In this document: piece after piece, positions 1 through 8,010 of the stretch | How positions within the stretch are numbered: position 1 is the stretch's first letter | Layout of the letters: every line of letters begins with the position of its first letter | The notes under the pieces: model-generated | Told to the model about the DNA's origin: nothing | Database searches by the model: none | What the model saw: the letters and a program-made list of their open reading frames with translations, nothing else | Source of the DNA: Chryseomicrobium excrementi | GTDB lineage: Bacteria > Bacillota > Bacilli > Bacillales_A > Planococcaceae | Assembly (NCBI RefSeq): GCF_002798305.1 | Contig: NZ_PCGR01000004.1 | Coordinates: 124,001-188,000, forward strand | Reading direction: 5' to 3' | DNA: 64,000 nucleotides | Position numbers and translations under genes: made by a program

Positions 1-391
1 GAGTTTGTTGTTGGTCTTGTACCATCCAGCCCAAGTAAGCATTTCCTACTAAAGAAAGAACTAGTGCAGCTGCAACTAGTGGTAACCATTTAGAAGCGCT
101 TCGCTTACGGGGTTTTTTACTTTCCATTGGGATGACTGGAGTTGGTGATACAACCGGTTGAGCTGGAGAATCTTCTCCCAGAATAGAACCGAGTACGCGT
201 TCCTTCATGCCTACTGGTGGTTCTACCAGTTCAGAAACATAGGGGAGGTCTTCTGAAAGTGCTTGCCATTCTGCCAGTTCTTGTTGACAGTCTGCACAGC
301 TTTCTAAATGTCTTTCAAAAGCTTCTTGCTCTTCAGTAGTCAGCTGACCATTGAAGTAATCAATTGTTAAATCACACATCACTCGTTCCAT
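1..391 (-). CDS. anti-sigma factor, zinc-finger (HC2/RskA type), C-terminal part outside window
   Basis: The protein begins MERVMCDLTIDYFNGQLTTE and carries HLESCADC near residues 27-34, the H-x3-C-x2-C zinc motif of anti-sigma domains. A basic stretch (KKPRKRSASK) precedes one membrane segment, after which the window ends. Its ATG lies 20 bp inside the end of the upstream ECF sigma gene, so the two are translationally coupled; a GGGGGG ribosome site precedes it. Family knowledge: such proteins hold the cognate sigma factor at the membrane until an envelope signal arrives. The extracytoplasmic part is not visible, so the RskA assignment is tentative. Confidence 0.85.
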   Translation of the reverse strand, partial: MERVMCDLTIDYFNGQLTTEEQEAFERHLESCADCQQELAEWQALSEDLPYVSELVEPPVGMKERVLGSILGEDSPAQPVVSPTPVIPMESKKPRKRSASKWLPLVAAALVLSLVGNAYLGWMVQDQQQT

Positions 392-956
392 CTGCAAATT
401 CCCCCCTTTCCGGTTCTAATCGTTTTCGTAAATGCTGCAGGGCTAACCGTATCCTACCTTTTACCGTTCCTAAAGGAATGTTGAGGTCTTTAGAAATGCG
501 GTCTTGCGAATAGCCATGAAAATAAAACAGCTCTACGATTTTTCTTTGATCTTCTTTTAAATGAGACAATGCCTCTCGAATCCGTTCGCTTTTTTCTTTC
601 CATTCCACTGCCTGCTCCGGCATGTCATGCATCGTGTCATTGACACGCTCGGCGTCCTTATCCAATAAGCCGACTTCTTGTTGTTTGGATGATTTGCGAA
701 TGACATCTAAACATCGATTCCGTGTCATGGTCAATAACCAAGAAGAAAACTTGCCTCGGTCGGCTTCATACGGTGCATGGTCACGCCAAAGTTTTGAAAA
801 CACGTCTTGCACGACGTCTTCTGCTCGTTGTTGATCTTGCATCATGCGATAAGCAAATGAAAACACAAGTCGTTCGTATTTATCGTAAAGCAGTTCTAGC
901 GCTTCCGAGTCTTTTGTTAGAATGCGGGTGTATAACTCTTCATCTGTAAAGGACAT
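372..956 (-). CDS. ECF RNA polymerase sigma factor, SigK/RpoE-like
   Basis: A 194-residue two-domain sigma factor. Region 2 includes EDVVQDVFSKLW (about 46-57) and a Trp-rich segment SSWLLTMTRNRCLD. Region 4 is the helix-turn-helix YSQDRISKDLNIPLGTVKGR (about 149-168). GGGGAGGG lies just upstream of the ATG. The gene overlaps the anti-sigma gene by 20 bp, the usual arrangement for an ECF sigma and its antagonist. The pairing with a zinc-type anti-sigma suggests the SigK-like branch; the target genes cannot be told from here. Confidence 0.93.
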   Translation of the reverse strand: MSFTDEELYTRILTKDSEALELLYDKYERLVFSFAYRMMQDQQRAEDVVQDVFSKLWRDHAPYEADRGKFSSWLLTMTRNRCLDVIRKSSKQQEVGLLDKDAERVNDTMHDMPEQAVEWKEKSERIREALSHLKEDQRKIVELFYFHGYSQDRISKDLNIPLGTVKGRIRLALQHLRKRLEPERGEFADGTSDV

Positions 957-989
957 ATGGTTTCCCTCCCCTGCTTGCCAGTTCCTTCT

Positions 990-1018
990 ATCATACCGGA
1001 TTCATAAGGGGATTGTAA
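990..1018 (-). promoter_or_regulatory. candidate SigA promoter of the ECF sigma/anti-sigma operon
   Basis: Reading the minus strand, TTACAA (1018-1013) and TATGAT (995-990) are 17 bp apart, upstream of the sigma gene start at 956. The -10 matches 5 of 6, the -35 only 3 of 6. Confidence 0.35.
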
Positions 1019-1119
1019 TCAATAAGCTAACGAAACTTCTACGGGTTTGGATCACTATTTGTTAAATTAGGTAGTCGATTTTAAAGTGAGGTATGATAAA
1101 AAGAAAATGAGGTGATTCC

Positions 1120-1728
1120 GTGATCTTCTTCATTATCTGGTTAGCGCTGTTAACGTACGCTATCTTTTTTGCACCGGGACAAGGAAACAGTAATGATCCG
1201 GTCTTGTCAGAAGTGTTCGTCGGCAACTGGGCTGCTATTGACCCATTGGTACTTACCGTATTCAACTCGCTCGGTATCTTTCCGCTCGTCTTCCTGACCC
1301 TTTTACTGCGAAATGATAACAAGCGCTGGCCAGCATGGCCGTTTTCACTGGTGTCCTTTGCAGCTGGTGCATTCGCATTGCTTCCGTATTTTGCATTCGG
1401 CAATCGACCACCAGAACGTACGATTCGTACGCCAAAGTTCTTGTTGCGTCTATTGCGTTCAAAAACGTGGTTGATCTTCTTGATTGTAATCACAATAGCC
1501 AATTTGATTACGCTGCAAAACGGCATTTCATTAGATTCCTACATGACTACGTTCAATGAGTCTCATTTAGTCTCTGTGATGACAGTTGACTGGTTCGTAT
1601 TATGGGGTCTGTCCGTATATGCCACCTATCAGTTCTATCCAGAGGCACGTATGAAAGGGTTAGCTTTCATTCCCATTGCCGGACCTCCGCTCGTGCTGCT
1701 TATCAACGCAAATCGTCTGGACGTTTAA
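1120..1728 (+). CDS. multi-pass membrane protein, unknown function
   Basis: A 202-residue protein with about five hydrophobic segments: an N-terminal one, LVLTVFNSLGIFPLVFLTLL, FSLVSFAAGAFALLPYFAF, WLIFLIVITIANLI, and a C-terminal pair. It starts at a GTG with GAGGTGA 4-10 bp upstream. The architecture resembles uncharacterised membrane proteins shared by bacteria and chloroplast-bearing organisms, but I do not recognise a named family. The next gene, a 54-residue membrane protein, follows 56 bp later. Confidence 0.8.
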   Translation: MIFFIIWLALLTYAIFFAPGQGNSNDPVLSEVFVGNWAAIDPLVLTVFNSLGIFPLVFLTLLLRNDNKRWPAWPFSLVSFAAGAFALLPYFAFGNRPPERTIRTPKFLLRLLRSKTWLIFLIVITIANLITLQNGISLDSYMTTFNESHLVSVMTVDWFVLWGLSVYATYQFYPEARMKGLAFIPIAGPPLVLLINANRLDV

Positions 1729-1784
1729 GAGAAAGCATGCTTGGGTACAAGGTAGTAAATACCTAAACCAAGGAGGCGTTTTCA

Positions 1785-1949
1785 ATGGATAACAACCGTC
1801 ACGAAGAAAAACATGTAGAGGTTCGTCGTGAAGAACGCACGGACAGCGGTCTAGTCGGAGCTACATTTATTAAATATGCCGCTTACATCATTATTTTCTT
1901 TGGATTGCTTTGGTTCTTGATCTCATACGTATTTCCTATGTTCAGCTAA
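1785..1949 (+). CDS. small single-pass membrane protein (54 aa)
   Basis: A short ORF with a perfect AAGGAGG ribosome site 7 bp before its ATG. The N-terminal 20 residues are strongly charged (NNRHEEKHVEVRREERTDS), followed by one hydrophobic segment AYIIIFFGLLWFLISYVF. It ends just before a bidirectional terminator, so it closes the transcription unit starting at 1120. Function unknown; possibly a membrane-anchored small protein. Confidence 0.75.
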   Translation: MDNNRHEEKHVEVRREERTDSGLVGATFIKYAAYIIIFFGLLWFLISYVFPMFS

Positions 1950-1956
1950 TCCAAAA

Positions 1957-1997
1957 CAAAAACAAGCCGGGTCTCAATACGACTCGGCTTGTTTTGT
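1957..1997. terminator. bidirectional intrinsic terminator
   Basis: AACAAGCCGGGTC pairs with GACTCGGCTTGTT around a 7-nt loop, with A-rich and T-rich flanks. It separates the small + strand gene from the convergent MATE gene, whose stop codon lies inside the stem. Confidence 0.85.
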
Positions 1998-3353
1998 GTT
2001 GTCAGGAACTTTGACAAGTGCATAACGTTTCCACGCCTTGCTCTTCCAGCGGAATAGCATAATAAGGCCTCGTGTCCATTCATCAATAGCAATAGCAGCC
2101 CAGACTCCGACTAGTCCCCAGTCGAGGATGAAGACGAAAAAGTAGCCTAAAGGCAAACTGATCCCAATCATCGAGATGGCTCCCATAAGAACTGGGAAAC
2201 GGGCATCTCCCGCTGCTCGTAACGAATTGATGATCACAATATTCAGCGTTCGTCCAGTTTCAAGCGCGAGACCAAGAACCAGAACTTGTGCAGCAAGTTG
2301 AATGACATCTGGATTGTCCGTAAAGATCGAGACGATCGGTTTTCTGAAAAGAACGACCAGCGTGACTGCAGTCACAGTAAATGTCATAGCATAGCGCACA
2401 CTTTTCCACAGTTGGGTATACGCATCTTCCGAACGCCCTGCTCCTACGTAACGGCCTACGATGATGGCAGTCCCCATCCCAATTGCAATGGCAAACAGAT
2501 ACGTGAACATGGAAATGTTGTGAGCGTACTGTCTAGCTGCAAGTGATTCTGCACCTAAATACGTAATGTAGAACAGGAAAACAATTTGAGCGGCTTGATA
2601 CAAGATCTGTTCAAATGCAGCCGGCAAGCCGATTCGCATAATCTTCCCTACATATTCCTTCGACCACGCAAAGTAATCTTTCCACTTCACTCGGACTTCC
2701 ATCACTTGATAGAACAGCCAGAAAAAGACGAGCATCGCGAGAAAGCGGCTTCCGATTGAAGAAATGGCAGCACCTTCGACTCCCATCTCAGGAAATCCGA
2801 ACTTCCCGAAAATCAGCACATAGTTCCCAATCACGTGAATCACATTCATACCTAGCGACACGTACATTGTCTGTTTCGTCCAACCATGCACACGAATGAC
2901 TGCGGCAAGTGAATTGATAATCGCTTGTAAGAAGATTGCGCCTCCGACGATTGAAAGATAGCTTTGCGCATAATCGAGCACGTCTCCCTGCAAGTTCATT
3001 GCCACCATCATCGCCTTCGCAAAAATCAGATAGACGATGCTCAGAATCACACCAATGACGAGATTGAGTGTCACAGAAAGAGCGGCTACTCGCGATGCTT
3101 CTTTAATCAGCTTAGATCCTAAGAATTGCGCAACAACAATAGAAGCCCCTGCTGCGACGACTTCTAGTAATAAAATTGCGATATGAATATATTGATTCGC
3201 AGCTCCTACTCCCGATACAGCATCATCGGATAAGGAGCTGAGCATAAATGTATCGACAATTCCCATTAACATAAAGAGAAATACTTCTAAAAAAATTGGC
3301 CAGGTCAGATGAAATAAATTTAAATCGCCTGTCGACGACTTCTGTTTTTTCAC
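1974..3353 (-). CDS. MATE family multidrug/cation antiporter
   Basis: About 459 residues with 12 predicted membrane segments in two repeated halves, the size of NorM-type MATE transporters. The segment LTWPIFLEVFLFMLMGIVDT opens the N-terminal lobe and LPAAFEQILYQAAQIVFLFY the second lobe, as usual for the family. It should export drugs or other cations in exchange for Na+ or H+. I start at the GTG at 3353 (VKKQKSS) because GAAGAAGGG precedes it; the ATG at 3392 has no ribosome site and would add 13 acidic residues. Substrate not predictable. Confidence 0.92.
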   Translation of the reverse strand: MKKQKSSTGDLNLFHLTWPIFLEVFLFMLMGIVDTFMLSSLSDDAVSGVGAANQYIHIAILLLEVVAAGASIVVAQFLGSKLIKEASRVAALSVTLNLVIGVILSIVYLIFAKAMMVAMNLQGDVLDYAQSYLSIVGGAIFLQAIINSLAAVIRVHGWTKQTMYVSLGMNVIHVIGNYVLIFGKFGFPEMGVEGAAISSIGSRFLAMLVFFWLFYQVMEVRVKWKDYFAWSKEYVGKIMRIGLPAAFEQILYQAAQIVFLFYITYLGAESLAARQYAHNISMFTYLFAIAIGMGTAIIVGRYVGAGRSEDAYTQLWKSVRYAMTFTVTAVTLVVLFRKPIVSIFTDNPDVIQLAAQVLVLGLALETGRTLNIVIINSLRAAGDARFPVLMGAISMIGISLPLGYFFVFILDWGLVGVWAAIAIDEWTRGLIMLFRWKSKAWKRYALVKVPDNTKQAESY

Positions 3354-3439
3354 ACGATTCCCTTCTTCCTCAACTAAACATTCCCTTAGCATAGCAAAAA
3401 TTCCGGAAAAAGAAAGAGTTGAAAAGGGTTACATGAAAA

Positions 3440-3477
3440 ATAAATAAAAAAAAGCTACAGACCGAAGTCCGTAGCTT
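3440..3477 (-). terminator. intrinsic terminator of the LysM-3D gene
   Basis: On the minus strand AAGCTACGGAC-TTCG-GTCTGTAGCTT is followed by a T-rich tract, 8 bp downstream of the stop codon at 3485. Confidence 0.9.
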
Positions 3478-3484
3478 GTGTTAG

Positions 3485-4279
3485 TTAGTCTAAAATTTTC
3501 ACTGTAATTGTTTGACGTCCCCAATTTAGAGCGTCTTGTTGATCTGGCATGAAGATATCAATTTTGTTTCCTTTGATAGCACCGCCAGTATCTCCTGCAA
3601 TCGCTTCACCGTAACCTTCAACCCATACTTTCGATCCTAGTGGGATGACGTTCGGGTCTACTGCGATGACTTTCATGTCTGGATTGGCACGAAGGTCGAT
3701 ACCTGTTGCTGTTGTACCTGAGCAACCTTCACAGTAAGCCGTATATGCTGTCGCTTCGACTGTCAATGTTTGAGCAGCCTCTGCTGGAGCTTGTGAAGTC
3801 TCTTGGCTTTCTGCTGGAGCTTGTTCTTCAGCTTGCTCTTGTGGAGCTTGCTCTTTCTCAGCAGGAGCTGATACAGCTACCTGTTGCTCCGTTGAAGCAG
3901 CAGCTTGTGGTGCTTTATAGTCATTCCCTTCAACGAACAATTTTTGTTCAGGGAAGATTAAGTCAGATGTTAAGCCGTTCCAACCTTTAAGGTCGGCTAC
4001 AGAAATATCATACTGTTGTGCGATTTGGTAGAGCGTGTCGCCGCTAACCACTGTGTATGTTTCAAATTCTCCAACTTGTAACTCTTGTTTTGGGAAGATC
4101 AATGTAGAATCTAAGTTGTTCCATTCTTTAATGTCTCCCACAGATACTTGATTTTCTTGTGCAATGGACCACAATGTGTCCCCGCTTTTAACTGTATATG
4201 ATTGTTCAGCCGCAGACGCACCTGCTGCGCCGATAAATAATCCTGAAATAGCGGTTAGTGCAACGATTTGTTTTTTCAT
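3485..4279 (-). CDS. secreted cell-wall protein: two LysM domains plus 3D domain (YocH-like)
   Basis: 264 residues starting at MKKQIVALTAISGLF with AAGGAGGA upstream; a longer in-frame start at 4420 lacks a ribosome site. A signal peptide ends near ASA (23). Two LysM repeats follow, SYTVKSGDTLWSIAQ... and TYTVVSGDTLYQIAQ..., then an A/E/Q/P-rich linker of about 65 residues, then a 3D domain with VIAVDPNVIPLGSKV, AGDTGGAIKG and KIDIFM, which carry the three conserved aspartates. Family knowledge: 3D proteins such as B. subtilis YocH bind and cut peptidoglycan. Regulation by WalR is suggested by TGTCAT repeats upstream. Confidence 0.93.
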   Translation of the reverse strand: MKKQIVALTAISGLFIGAAGASAAEQSYTVKSGDTLWSIAQENQVSVGDIKEWNNLDSTLIFPKQELQVGEFETYTVVSGDTLYQIAQQYDISVADLKGWNGLTSDLIFPEQKLFVEGNDYKAPQAAASTEQQVAVSAPAEKEQAPQEQAEEQAPAESQETSQAPAEAAQTLTVEATAYTAYCEGCSGTTATGIDLRANPDMKVIAVDPNVIPLGSKVWVEGYGEAIAGDTGGAIKGNKIDIFMPDQQDALNWGRQTITVKILD

Positions 4280-4393
4280 AAGTAAAATTTCCTCCTTTTC
4301 ACTAACGACCCCTATCGTACCACCTCTACATTGCAAAACGATGTCAGAGCAGTACCAGTACCCTATCAATTGAATCTCTGAGGCATCACAAAA

Positions 4394-4430
4394 ATGACAA
4401 TCCAAACACAATAATGACAACGAGATGACA
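4394..4430 (-). promoter_or_regulatory. candidate WalR (YycF) box upstream of the LysM-3D gene
   Basis: The minus strand has TGTCAT-N5-TGTCAT (4430-4414), the exact geometry of the WalR box TGTWAH-N5-TGTWAH with one mismatch per half, and a third TGTCAT at 4399-4394. It lies about 115-150 bp ahead of the start codon of a gene type that WalR controls in other Bacillota. Confidence 0.45.
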
Positions 4431-4509
4431 GGGATGTCTGACCTCTAACAATGCACAGAAAAAAGCCATTTACAAGGGCTATCCCTTGCAAATGGCTTCA
4501 TTTTTCCGG

Positions 4510-6399
4510 TTAAGAATCCGTTTTCGACAATAAACTAACTGATACTTTCACATCAATTGTGCTTGCACCGCCTCGGTAAACTCCTTGGACGGGGCTCACA
4601 TCATTGTAATCACGTCCTACACACATCCGGATATGATTTTCGAGTGCTTCCACATTGTTTGTAGGGTCAAGGCCTACCCAGCCGATACCAGGAACCATGA
4701 CTTCTACCCAAGCGTGGCTCGCTGCATCCCCAACTAATGCAGAATCTTCACCAACATATAAATAGCCACTCACATAACGCGCTGGAATCTGTTTCGTTCG
4801 TAGAATCCCGAGCATTACGTGCGCCATGTCCTGGCAGACGCCGCCTCGAATCTCAAATGAGTCCGCAGCTTTTGTTGTCACATCCGTCGCGTCCGGGTCA
4901 TAGCGGAAACTGTCATAAACATAGCGCATCACATCTATCGCATACTGGACAGGATTGTTCATAAGTCCGATTGCACTGTCCACTCGGTCCATCTGTTCTG
5001 CACTCAAGTATGTGTAAGCTGTATTGGCCAAGTAGCCCGCATAATGTTCTTGGAACAGATCCGAATGAAAAATATCTTTCATTTCAGGTGAATAATCAAT
5101 CTGCTGAATGAATGGACTGCGTTGAATACTTACTATAGAAGTGGATTTGATTTCTAGATGTTGGTGACGCTCTGCGATAAAGAATGTCTCGACATTATTG
5201 CCCCAGATATCCGTATGTTCTTTAGTTAAAGACATCGGCGTAATATCGGTCCGGTAGGAGAGCAAACGTTGACACTCGTCCGAACGAGGCTTCAAGCGAA
5301 TGGAATTCATACTTTGATCTACTACCGTGTCGTAATCAAAGATGTTTGTATGTTCAATTTTGTATTTCATAGCTGTCTTTCTCCTCATTTCAGGTGGAAG
5401 GGATTGCTCTTGATGCTGTGAGAAATCAGGTGAATTGACGGGCTCTGTTAAGTAATACGTACGTGAGAAAATATGTCCGATTTGATTGCATTTATCTTGG
5501 AATTTGTTTAAGAAATCAATTGTTTCATCGGTATCCAAATCCTGAATTTTCATCTGATTGAACTCACGACGAAGGGAATCCATCGCTTCGTAAAGCTCTA
5601 CAGAGTAATGAGCGACTTTTGCATTTTCTAAGGCGTCCACTGCTTCACGTACATGATCCATACAATAACGGATGGAACGCGGGAAATCTTGATTGGTGAT
5701 TAAGAACGATAAGATTTTCGTCGGCTCCATTTTAGGAGGATTCGACTTCAAATACGCCTCGTACCCATTCACCATGCGCAATGCGCTCGACCAATAGTAG
5801 TAATCACTTGTGTCATATTCTTTTTCACGATGCCTCGTCTGTTCACTGACAACATTCAATATGCGAGCTGTCTTCTCTGCTCTCTCAAGCCACTTCCCAA
5901 TCTTCAACATATAGTATGCCACATCGCGGGACATTGCTGCTTCAATAATGCCTTGTGCCATGTAAGAGGCTTGCTTCGTTTCATTGAAAAAGTCACGCAT
6001 AGCGTGAATAGAGTAAGGGCGGTCCTGCAATGGGTTGGCTGACAAATAAAATTGATTCCACGCTTCAAACAAGTCATTCGGTATATAATCACGCGTGACG
6101 CGCGCATTGTCTCGTGCAATCCGTATGCAATTTAAAGAAGAATTTAAATTGGTCTCTCCGAAGGTCAGGAAGCAAATCAAATCTTGTACACGCGTCTTGC
6201 CCATCTCGTGTAGCTGATGTAAATCCTCCGCTGTTGCACATACTTCAAAGAGAATGTGATAGTCTTCTTCTTGAAAAATATCTTTATTCCCCGCTTCTAG
6301 CATCTGTGTCAAATGCACATGCATGATGCGAGAATGACTTTCCGACCGTTCGATGTTGCGCGCCATCCAATAAAGCGCATCTGCTACACGACTAAGCAT
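4510..6399 (-). CDS. alpha-E domain / transglutaminase-like fusion protein
   Basis: 629 residues. Residues 1 to about 315 are an alpha-E domain (opening MLSRVADALYWMARNIERSE); residues 344-629 are a transglutaminase with its N-terminal beta domain (MKYKIEHTNIFDYD) and a catalytic triad of C522 (RGGVCQDMAH), H562 (ASHAWVEV) and D578 (GLDPTNN). These are usually two genes. The start at 6399 has GGAGGGG upstream and overlaps the ATP-grasp stop by 8 bp. Met344 still has GAGGAG 10 bp before it. Established: this cluster with a circularly permuted ATP-grasp was predicted to make or process peptide-like amide bonds; the product is unknown. Confidence 0.92.
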   Translation of the reverse strand: MLSRVADALYWMARNIERSESHSRIMHVHLTQMLEAGNKDIFQEEDYHILFEVCATAEDLHQLHEMGKTRVQDLICFLTFGETNLNSSLNCIRIARDNARVTRDYIPNDLFEAWNQFYLSANPLQDRPYSIHAMRDFFNETKQASYMAQGIIEAAMSRDVAYYMLKIGKWLERAEKTARILNVVSEQTRHREKEYDTSDYYYWSSALRMVNGYEAYLKSNPPKMEPTKILSFLITNQDFPRSIRYCMDHVREAVDALENAKVAHYSVELYEAMDSLRREFNQMKIQDLDTDETIDFLNKFQDKCNQIGHIFSRTYYLTEPVNSPDFSQHQEQSLPPEMRRKTAMKYKIEHTNIFDYDTVVDQSMNSIRLKPRSDECQRLLSYRTDITPMSLTKEHTDIWGNNVETFFIAERHQHLEIKSTSIVSIQRSPFIQQIDYSPEMKDIFHSDLFQEHYAGYLANTAYTYLSAEQMDRVDSAIGLMNNPVQYAIDVMRYVYDSFRYDPDATDVTTKAADSFEIRGGVCQDMAHVMLGILRTKQIPARYVSGYLYVGEDSALVGDAASHAWVEVMVPGIGWVGLDPTNNVEALENHIRMCVGRDYNDVSPVQGVYRGGASTIDVKVSVSLLSKTDS

Positions 6400-7843
6400 G
6401 TGCGTCCCCTCCATTCTTTAAAATCCACGTATCTTTAGCACCGCCGCCTTGAGAGGAATTGACGACCAGTGATCCTTTCTTAAGAGCTACACGGGACAAA
6501 CCACCTGGCAAGACGTGTGTCTCTTTGCCTCGCATCACAAAAACCCGAAGGTCTACGTGGCACGGATAAAAATCTTCGCCTTGATAAGCTGGCGCTCGCG
6601 ATAGCTGAATAGTTGGTTGTGCAATATATTGGTGGGGAGTCTCTTCAATTTTTTGCTTGAAGATTTCAATCATCTCATCATCCGCGTGAGGACCGATCAA
6701 CATGTCATAGCCCCCAGAAGCACCTACATTTTTGATCACAAGTTCTCGGATATGTTCCAGTACCCATTTCCGTGTCTCTTCTTCTTCTAATCTGTATGTC
6801 TTCACGTTCGCAATAATCGGCTCTTCATTCAAATAAAACTGAATCATGTCCGGTACGTAAGAATACATAGCCTTATCATCGGCTACACCGTTCCCGATAG
6901 CATTTAGTATAGCGACATTTCCTTTCTGGTAAACGTCGACAAGACCGCTAACTCCTAACATGGAATCTTCCCTAAATGCGACCGGATCCAAGAAGTCATC
7001 ATCAATACGGCGGTAAATGATATCAATGCGTTGAAGACCTCGTATCGTTTTCATAAACACGTGGTCGTCTTTCACCAATAGGTCCCGTCCTTCAACGAGA
7101 TGAATCCCCATCTGTTGAGCTAAGAAGACGTGATCGTAATAAGCTGAATTGAACATCCCTGGAGTCAACAACACAGCAGTAGGATTGTCGATACCAGGAG
7201 GAGCATGGTCAAGCATCGCCTCATGCAAATAAGTCAATTGGTGCTCAAGAGTATGTACAGGCTCATCCGCAAAAAATTCCGGATAGACTTGACGCATGAC
7301 ATAACGATTCTGATACACATAGGACATTCCAGATGGATTTCGAAGATTGTCCTCAAGCACCATATAGTTCCCCTCTGCATCTCGAATCAAATCGATACCA
7401 GCAAGGAAAATATGATTATCCAAAGGAACTCTCACACCACCCGCCTGCTGCTTATAATAGTAGGCATTATTTTCAACGAGGTCTCTCGGAATAACTCCTG
7501 CCTCTACAATTCGTGCTTCATGATAGATATCTTTTAAAAAGCAGTTTAATGCTTCAGTACGCTGTGCCATTCCGCGTTCAATCATCTTCCAGTCGTCTGC
7601 TGGAATAATAATAGGAACAAAATCAAACGGCATTGTTCGCTCTGTTCCCACATTCTGATTGTAAACAGTGAATGTGATGCCTTGACGTAAAAAGGAAAGC
7701 TGGGCTAAATCATGCTTTTCTCGTAACGTTACCAGATCACTCTCAACAAGCTTGTCATGAAAGTTTTGATAGTGCGGTTTTGGTGAACAGTTTGGGTCAA
7801 ACATCTCATCATAAAACGGGACCACTTTATAGTTTTCAAACAT
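6392..7843 (-). CDS. circularly permuted ATP-grasp protein (type 2)
   Basis: 483 residues, the usual length for the DUF404/DUF407 ATP-grasp family. Recognisable blocks are FVPIIIPADDWKMIERGMAQ (about 75), NHIFLAGIDLIRDAEGNYMV near 145-165 where the fold binds ATP, RNPSGMSYVYQNR, and near the C-terminus LSRVALKKGSLVVNSSQGGG. ATP-grasp enzymes activate a carboxylate as acyl-phosphate and ligate it to an amine. First gene of an operon with the alpha-E/transglutaminase fusion (8-bp overlap). GGGGG lies upstream of the ATG. The substrate is unknown; peptide ligation is inferred from the conserved neighbourhood. Confidence 0.93.
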   Translation of the reverse strand: MFENYKVVPFYDEMFDPNCSPKPHYQNFHDKLVESDLVTLREKHDLAQLSFLRQGITFTVYNQNVGTERTMPFDFVPIIIPADDWKMIERGMAQRTEALNCFLKDIYHEARIVEAGVIPRDLVENNAYYYKQQAGGVRVPLDNHIFLAGIDLIRDAEGNYMVLEDNLRNPSGMSYVYQNRYVMRQVYPEFFADEPVHTLEHQLTYLHEAMLDHAPPGIDNPTAVLLTPGMFNSAYYDHVFLAQQMGIHLVEGRDLLVKDDHVFMKTIRGLQRIDIIYRRIDDDFLDPVAFREDSMLGVSGLVDVYQKGNVAILNAIGNGVADDKAMYSYVPDMIQFYLNEEPIIANVKTYRLEEEETRKWVLEHIRELVIKNVGASGGYDMLIGPHADDEMIEIFKQKIEETPHQYIAQPTIQLSRAPAYQGEDFYPCHVDLRVFVMRGKETHVLPGGLSRVALKKGSLVVNSSQGGGAKDTWILKNGGDAHA

Positions 7844-7890
7844 CGTACTGCCCCCATTCGTCCTAATTTTCTGATTTCTAACAGTTTACC

Positions 7891-7914
7891 ATACCCTTAA
7901 TCGACTTTTTATAC
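7891..7914 (-). promoter_or_regulatory. possible SigB-type promoter of the ATP-grasp operon
   Basis: Minus strand GTATAA-N12-GGGTAT, one mismatch from the GTTTAA-N12-15-GGGTAT pattern of general-stress promoters, about 50 bp ahead of the ATP-grasp start. A short match; could be chance. Confidence 0.3.
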
Positions 7915-8010
7915 TCCAAAAAACTTTTTAGTTTTTGTTTGAAACTTGTGTAGATGTTAAAAACTAGGGTACAGAGAGGATAATGCTATTTTCATGAAGG
8001 AGGAATTGCC

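Noticed and set aside
1062-1526. 154-codon minus-strand ORF opposite the 202-aa membrane protein
   Set aside because: No ribosome site and low-complexity composition; the + frame has clear membrane segments and a ribosome site.
7930-7990. SigW promoter before the Rieske gene (TGAAAC at about 7940)
   Set aside because: No CGTA at 16-17 bp; the later GATAAT lacks a convincing -35.
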